This document shows positions 57,532 to 64,000 of a stretch of DNA of 64,000 nt, in pieces. How positions within the stretch are numbered: the stretch's first letter is position 1; every line of letters starts with the position of its first letter. Both the position numbers and the translations under genes were made by a program. This DNA comes from Diphasiastrum complanatum. Lineage: Eukaryota; Streptophyta; Lycopodiopsida; Lycopodiales; Lycopodiaceae. A model generated the notes under the pieces. It searched no databases. It was given only the letters and a program-made list of their open reading frames with translations, and was not told the origin of the DNA. The DNA lies in NCBI GenBank assembly GCA_029204225.1, contig CM055095.1, positions 30,567,538 to 30,631,537 on the forward strand, read 5' to 3'.

Positions 57532-60500
57532 CTGGAAAAAAACCATGTAAGTTTTAGAATTGCCAAAAGGAATTGTGCAACATCATCTAAACTGAAAATT
57601 TAAAACTTGACTCTTCCTCTTAATCTCGATACCATCATGCACAAGGTCAACATAAAACGCTTTGCTGGATATTTCATGAAGCCTTTGACTTTCGAAGAGA
57701 AAGATTCTCTTCAAACTTTGAAATTCAGTACTAAATTCCAAATAAACCCGAAACAATTTGAAGCAAATCCACTTAGCATGTTGAATATTGAAAAATGGGC
57801 AAATCCACTTAGCAATTGCAAGAACTTAAAGAGCTTAAGCTGCCAAGAAGGCTGGAGCTTAAATGATGACATCTTGAAAAATTAAAAAGGATGCATATGG
57901 AAAAACTTGAACTAGTAGTTGTTCGGGTAACCATCTTGTATATACAGCAGAAAATAGTACATTGGGTAGGAATTGCCAACCTGAAGGTGGTTGAGCCGCT
58001 GCCTACATTAAATAATATGCAATCCAAACTAAGTTCAGCATAGAACCTCAACATAAGATATAAAACAATCCAGAAGAACAAAAGATTGTTGAAAATGAGC
58101 AGTAATCACTCAATTTTTCCAAGTTTGAATAAAATTCATGGTAATTGTTTTTTTGCTGTGACGGTCACACATGGAATTCAACTTCATGTTTGTTATTATT
58201 ATCAGGATGCACATGGTGCATACATCTCTTGAACTGGATGCTAAATTCTAAGGCTGCTGAGAATCAAAAAGCCATTCAACAACTACTGGTCATCCTATCA
58301 ACCAAGTCAATGAACTTGATGTTCTTCACACTCAGCCACATTTCTTGGCAGACGCAAGGATTTCATTAGACGGAATTTCATTTTTCAAAAGCTCAAAATT
58401 ATGTCAAGTTGGGAGAAACTTGCTAGCACAACAACAGTGTCTAGCGTGCACACTGCACTTCAAAAAATGCTGCATAGAACTCAGGCTTAAACCCGAAAAG
58501 AACCATACTAAGCTCTCTTGATACATAAAATGTAAAGGCTTTCCTTTCAAGAGTGATAATCAACCTGTAAAAGCTTCGCAACTTAGTGATGTAATTAGTT
58601 GTGACAGATAAAATAGCATCAGATCTGATACAAAAGGTCAGATCAAATCCAACCAACCCTCACCCTGATACTACCCACTGCAAGTTCAATCCACATGGAC
58701 TAGCTGTGATGATAAAAATCTCCACTACTACCAGCAAAAGATCGAATTTAAGAGACTTGCCCTGATCCAACCATGGCATCGATTGGTTCTACCCACTCCT
58801 AATGCAACTCTTGCCCTCATAGCATGGCGACCCCAAGTCCACAAATAAATAAACAAATTGTTGTGATATCCACTTATGAGAGCACTTATTAATATCTCTT
58901 AGTACGGTGATATCTCCTTTGTGAGTAATAGGCAACTTCCTTGTAGGTGGCTAGTATGGCTATTGTGCACAGTGATATTATTGTGAAGTTTGAACATAGA
59001 TTTTATGCACAAACAAAGGCTATAATTCTTTTCTTGATTGCCATATAGGCTATTTAGCCATGCCCAAATGGGATGGAGGGCACAAGTCCGATATCACTAA
59101 AAAATATCATTTATTGCTTATGTGCACGAAAGGATATTTGACCATGCCCAATCAGGGCTAGGTGGCACGAACAATATCGCTGATTTCGCTTTAGTGCGCG
59201 ATTTTTTATTTGCCCCCTGCCAAATCTAATCTAGTGATAATAACAGCTTTCTGTTTTTGGTCACCATACCTTCAACAGTGAAAGAAGTAACTCTTTAACT
59301 CTAACAAGATGAAAAATCCTCATAAAACTGAATCATGATTGTTAACCATAAACCTTAAAGAGTAACGCCCGTTGGGAGGCCGTTGTGACGAACAATGGTT
59401 AATAGAGAATTTTTAGTAGCAAATTACTAAACGGGAAATTCGAGGAACAGATATTAAAACAACTGCAAGAGGTTTGATCCTTGCCAGACAAGCATCTCGA
59501 ATTGCACAGAGAAGATAGGTGCTTGAGAGGTAGTTCACTAGAAAACAAAATAATGAAAAATCCATCTAAAAGCTGAGCCCAAGAAAGGGTTGTGATACCA
59601 TATTATGAACTTGATCGTTGCTTAAGCATCACATTAAGCACAAAAGACTATATAATGATGAACAAATAATAGACTCCAACTAAAACTATTAAATAAATAT
59701 CACATACAATCATAAGCGGATACCCAAATAGGAAGAGGAAGAAGTTCTCCAACCAAGAACTTAAAAAATTCCCCGGAACATAAACTACCAAGTAAAAGCA
59801 GCAGCCCCTATTTATACTACTCACAAATAGCTTGTAGAGAATCCATTTCATTATATGCGGATGATGTGGTCATGGTTTCTCCAACCACGAAAGGCATGTA
59901 GCGACACATTGATACCCTCTGAACCTTTGTCACATCCATGGTTTGGAGGTCAAATGTGCAAAATACCAGGTCATGGTCCTTAATACATTTCGCTCTTGCA
60001 TGCTAGATTCTTATTCTGGATGATTACCCTTTGAAAGTTGTCGTCTGATTATGTGTTCTATTCTTTGGACCTATATTCAACATGAGACTAACGACCACTC
60101 GTAGACTAGAGAAGGGCCAATTCTCCTTAGTTCAAATGGAGCAACTTTGTTTCAAGTGACATATACGAGATCCACGGAGTAAAGTGTTGACTTTTTGACA
60201 TTTTAGCTTACACTTGCTGCTTCATATGCTTAGAGACATGGTATACTAGGCTTACGACTTCAAATTGGGCCAGATTTTCATGTCTCCATATATCCATGCT
60301 ATCATTTGTAGTAAACCATTCTTCCCACACTTAATCGTTCTTGAGTTTGTTGTGCCCCTTATCTAGATGGAGGGTATCTTCAAACTAAATATCAACATAC
60401 ATACATAGACACTTTGTTATTGGGACTACAGATTTTAGTATTTGCCAATACCCATGGTTGGCACTTCATCTCGAGCAACCTTTGAGCAAGGACATCATTC

Positions 60501-60794
60501 TTCTTGGCATGCATAGGCATCCATATTATTGGGCACTTTTGGTATATCTACTTCACATTTCTGAAGCCTCACATGACTACAATTGGAGATTTATCTACAG
60601 AGCATATGTTTAGCAGGTCATGTTGGGCTCAAAGTAGACTTGTATAGAACACATTTTTTGGAGCTAGATGCGGCAAACTTCTCTACACTGCCCTCCTACT
60701 TGGACTTTGGGCTATGTCATAGGCTGTCCTTCGTTAAAGAGGTGAATGAGATTGGGAGGGATGGCTGGCTCAGGTTCATTTGTGTCGTTCCTTT
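57532..60794. other. No recognised gene; probably ELF3 intron
   Basis: Starts with the polypyrimidine acceptor TTTTTTTCCAG (minus) of the ELF3 exon. No conserved ELF3 N-terminal sequence and no other domain seen. It is intronic if the ELF3 5' exon lies right of 64000. Confidence 0.45.
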
Positions 60795-61202
60795 CTAGTT
60801 GGTCCCCTGGCACAACTCTGACGACGCAAGGTCTCTTGCCATTATATATAACACAAGGTTAACCCCTTTTGCCAAGAAGGCCACCACGTGTTCCTTAAAC
60901 CAGCTTAATCGCAAGATAGCATCAAAGGCATCCATCTTCAAGATTGTTGACGTTAGTCGATTCTTCCAGGTGCCCAGCGAGATTGGTAAGTTGGTTGCCA
61001 ATCTACAAGTGGTCATTGTACCTTTCGCGGTCTCGACACAAATAGGGGTCACATTTTCTTCACATTGGATGCCCAATTCCCCTGCCAGTTTTTCTGACAA
61101 GTAGTTATGCGACGCTCCCAAGTCTACCATGAAGTGAATGATCTTGTCTTGGATACAGCCTTTCAGGTACAACAACTTTGATCCTCTCGCAGAAGTCGCC
61201 AT
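60795..61202 (-). pseudogene. Gypsy protease fragment
   Basis: Retropepsin-like frame: GSKLLYLKGCIQDKIIHFMV, then the active-site region DLGASHNYLS (D-L-G-A where D-S/T-G-A is usual), later ILRLSWFKEH (the ILG-x-x-W-L position). It follows the gag frame at 61236-62540 and is cut off at about 60795. No reverse transcriptase follows. Confidence 0.8.
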
Positions 61203-61235
61203 GAGATGTTCACAATAAGCCGCAAGTGGCCCTAT

Positions 61236-62540
61236 CTATTGTAAGGCATTCAGGTCGGACTCCGTAAAATCCGTTTCTGGGTCTTCTTCGTCATCTTGTT
61301 CACCATCTTCAAGATCGAATGTCTCTCTCTCCATCCTATCAAATACTTCGGTCGCCGCCATGATTTGTTTGTTCAATGGTTTGGGGCATGACCTCCAAGA
61401 GTGACCTTGTTGATGACAGTTGAAGCAACGCATGGAACTGCCCACCGTTGGTGAGCTATTGCTGTGACTAGCTGAAGGTCCAGCGTTGTTCTTCTCTGAA
61501 ACGTGTTCCCTCCATTGTTGCCTTGGTTGCCAAACCCTGTTTTTCACGCTACTCGAGGCTTGGTTGCCATTTAAAGCTGAGTCCCCCCTTGAAAAGAAGC
61601 TCAGACTCGGTCTGGATCCACTAAATACTCTAGTTGAGGTTGAGGGAGCAGTTGGTGCCAATGTGGTCTCATAATCAAAAACCATTTCAGCTGCCTGAAT
61701 AGTTGAATTGAAATCATGGGGCATGTAGTTGTCAATTGCATTCCAGACAAGAGGTAGTGGGTCTTGTTAGCCTCGGACATTTCAATAACCCATACACTCT
61801 GTCTGAATTTATTTAGGTACTCTCGCAATGAACCTTTCTGCTTGAGCCCTGATAATTCTGTCCTCAATCTCATGTGTGAATCCTTAGGTATGAACTCCTC
61901 TCGTAACGCGGTTTTGAACGCGTCCCATGTCTGGAATTGCATTCCTGCCATCCGGTACCAATTTGTAGTGTAGCCTTCAAAATATGCTAATGCCAAGTCC
62001 GCTCTTTCTTCTTCAAGAGTGTTCATCATCAGACGGAAGTAATGGTCCATGTGAAACAACCAATCTTCCACAATTCGAATGTCACGCTCTCCTTTGAAAG
62101 TAGGCGGTGCTTTTACTTTGGCAGTCTTCTTCGGGCCTTCTGTGTTTCGCGCTCGTGGGTCCCTTGGTATCAGTGGAGGAGGCGCCATTGCATTCCCTCT
62201 TGTTGCCTCCAGATCTTCAAACCTGGCTTCGAGCTGTGTTAGCCCGTCTCTCATTTCTCTAGCAAGGTCGAATTGATTGAGGTTCATGGCTCGCAGGGAT
62301 GCTTGCCATTCTTTCCTTTCTATTTCTTTGTCCTTCTTCACCTCACTAAGCATAGCCGTCATTGCACTTGATAAAGTATTGCCGCATCTTCACTTCAAAG
62401 AGGTCTTGTTGCACCTCTGGTATGGATTTGTCTCTTGGTGTAGGTTCAGAAAGGGCACCCATCTCTTCTTGGGGAGACGCCATTGTGGAATGCATACGCT
62501 CTTTCTTTCTCGACTTGGATCTGGCGCCATCTCGATGCAT
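61236..62540 (-). pseudogene. Gypsy gag fragment with zinc knuckle
   Basis: Read downwards from 62540: MHSTMASPQEEMGALSEPTP, a frame break near 62360, then the gag core: APPTFKGERDIRIVEDWLFH, YFEGYTTNWYRMAG, FIPKDSHMRLRTELSGLKQK. Another break near 61730 leads to a serine-rich segment and the zinc knuckle CFNCHQQGHSWRSC (about 61420-61380), then an acidic end (FDLEDGEQDDEEDPETDFTE). Gag packages the element RNA. Likely inserted in the ELF3 first intron. Confidence 0.85.
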
Positions 62541-62591
62541 GCGGGAGCCGTATTCTCGAACCTACTCCTCTTCGTCTGTCAATGTTCGTAA

Positions 62592-62870
62592 CTCATCAAG
62601 GTGGTCACATATTCTGATAAGACGTGTACTTCCAACAGATTGTCTCCTCTATCTTTTTTAAAACTCTCCCCTCTGTTGGCCGGGCCCCACAACTCTCTTT
62701 TCTTCTTTATTAAATCAGCTTCAATATAAAAGTATCCCCTCCTCAAACTAGCACGCTCACATCACCTGAGAGCCAAGTAGGAACTAGGTCATTTGTGTCC
62801 AAGCAAGCACGCAACAGACAGAACATACCAACCAAAACTAACACTCTGGATCCCTCTCAAGCCACATCCC
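62592..62870. other. Unassigned spacer
   Basis: Short stretch between gypsy gag and the family B leader. Possibly a gypsy leader or LTR end; nothing certain. Confidence 0.3.
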
Positions 62871-62874
62871 CCCT

Positions 62875-64000
62875 GAGACCGGATGTAGGACCTTTGCCTA
62901 TCCGCGCCCACACAGATCTATCACAGAATTTAGCCCACGGAGAAATATCCATCCAACCATCCGTGCTTTCACCATTAAGCAGCACATTGCCTCAGTCACG
63001 CCCAACCAACTCTGGTCGATAGCCCTTATAGCTAAACGATCGGCAGCTATCCCGCATCGGCGGCTAACCACCCGTGCTTTACACCCGAATTCGAGCAGCA
63101 TCTCTGTATCAATGGTTACCCCGTACAGTTCGAATGTCACCTCGCACTCTACAAGGCACAGACCGTGCTTTCACCAACCTAATGGCAGCACATTGCCTCA
63201 TCTGTCCTACGTGCAAACGGCGCCAGGCCCGAACCGCGGGAACTGACAGTGCTTACACCTCAAGGGCAACACCTTGCCTCATCAAGTCCCCCGTTCGGCC
63301 GACCACCCCGACCATGGACGCACCCATGCTTACGCTGTGGGCAGCACCTCGCACAACAGTTGTCCTAACCAATCCCAAAAAGTGGCCATCCCTGTGAGAC
63401 TTGCGTAGCTGACCGGCTAGTCGGCTCTGATACCACATGTCGCGTCGGCGCCTCAAAGGGCGCTGGGACTTGAGCGGTTTCCCCAACACGCGCTTAAGTC
63501 TAACATTCATCCATCATGCACTTACGTAAAAGCCAACTTAGAAACGTAACAAGCTTAACCATTCAGACTTTAAGAAAACTGCAATCCCAACCAACCCGAA
63601 AGCCAACTCAAAATCCGTCCCCAAAGGGTAACCAAAGGCAAAGACAAGCCACACATGAAACATAGTGGTCGCCAAATTGACCAAATGGCATAGCGGCAAG
63701 CCACACATCGGTGACGTGGACCCTTAGGCGCCGGCAACGCAAAAAGGTCGTAGTAAGGGTCCCACTTGGACCAATCTCGGAGGCGAAACCGAAATGGTAA
63801 TCATCCCCCAAGGATCAACTTCATTAAATTTGGAAGGGGTTACATTCATACATAAACTGACTGGTCTCGGGGCCACCAACACGTGCTGGGCATTGTGCCT
63901 GGCTCGTACTGGTAGAGGGAGCTGAGACCTGGCGACTGGATTCCTGGCGCTGGTTGAGCTACCCAAGTTTCTATCTACCGGACTCCCCCTATAGTTCTGG
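62875..64000 (-). mobile_element. Family B non-autonomous LTR element, 5' part
   Basis: Minus strand. LTR from beyond the edge down to 63438 (ends GACGCGACA), then TGTGGTATCAGAGCCGACT, the same primer site and leader sequence as family A (63437 downwards), with leader repeats to about 62880. The LTR matches the family B solo LTR at 29517-30436. No coding domain seen. Confidence 0.85.
63438..64000 (-). repeat. Family B 5' LTR (partial)
   Basis: Reverse match to the distal part of 29517-30436, including the AGGCGCCGGC-type end. Truncated by the window edge. Confidence 0.85.

Noticed and set aside
57544-57546. ATG as the ELF3 start
   Set aside because: It lies upstream of a strong TTTTTTTCCAG acceptor and would add only five unrelated residues; the conserved N-terminal block is missing, so it is intronic.

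Overview
The window looks like nuclear DNA of a land plant. ELF3 is a plant-only clock gene, the COPI zeta subunit has the plant form, and nearly all the rest is plant LTR retrotransposon debris (Ty1/copia, Ty3/gypsy chromovirus and non-autonomous elements) primed by initiator tRNA-Met (TGGTATCAGAGC sites). Kilobase introns packed with transposons, together with long GA/CT microsatellites, fit a large-genome lineage such as a fern or gymnosperm. I cannot fix the species from the sequence.

Three host loci are supported. (1) A complete coatomer zeta (COPZ) gene lies on the minus strand from 21799 to 6709: six exons, 178 codons, 15.1 kb. Its second intron (4.7 kb) holds a copia fragment and a gypsy fragment. 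Its fifth intron (8.3 kb) holds a whole chromovirus insertion. (2) An F-box/kelch-type gene lies on the plus strand at 46399-47495. It has a normal promoter and leader but four reading-frame breaks. (3) The 3' three exons of an EARLY FLOWERING 3 (ELF3) homologue lie on the minus strand at 57531-54355 (856 codons). Its 5' end is not visible and is probably beyond the right edge.

Layout: 1-4.7 kb, two decayed copia elements; 6.7-21.8 kb, COPZ with TE-filled introns; 24.3-25.5 kb, a copia solo LTR with a clean 5-bp target duplication; 26.2-33.4 kb, a nested non-autonomous LTR element (family A, minus) that carries a solo LTR of family B and an opposite-facing solo LTR of its own family; 33.4-36.2 kb, nothing recognised; 36.2-44.1 kb, a family C non-autonomous element whose 5' LTR is split by a complete family A element (38777-43942); 45.6-45.9 kb, strong hairpins; 46.4-47.5 kb, F-box locus; 48.2-52.6 kb, gypsy and copia fragments and CT microsatellites; 54.4-57.5 kb, ELF3; 60.8-62.5 kb, gypsy gag/protease remnant; 62.9-64.0 kb, a family B element running off the edge.

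I found no new functional protein system. The most interesting material is structural: a group of coding-poor LTR elements with dimeric tandem repeats behind the primer site, GGCGCC-rich LTR starts and a decayed repeated reading frame of unknown origin; a chromovirus whose 5' half is inverted, proved by its target duplication; and microsatellites that grew out of short CT runs inside retroelement sequence. The host genes are not functionally linked to each other as far as the sequence shows.
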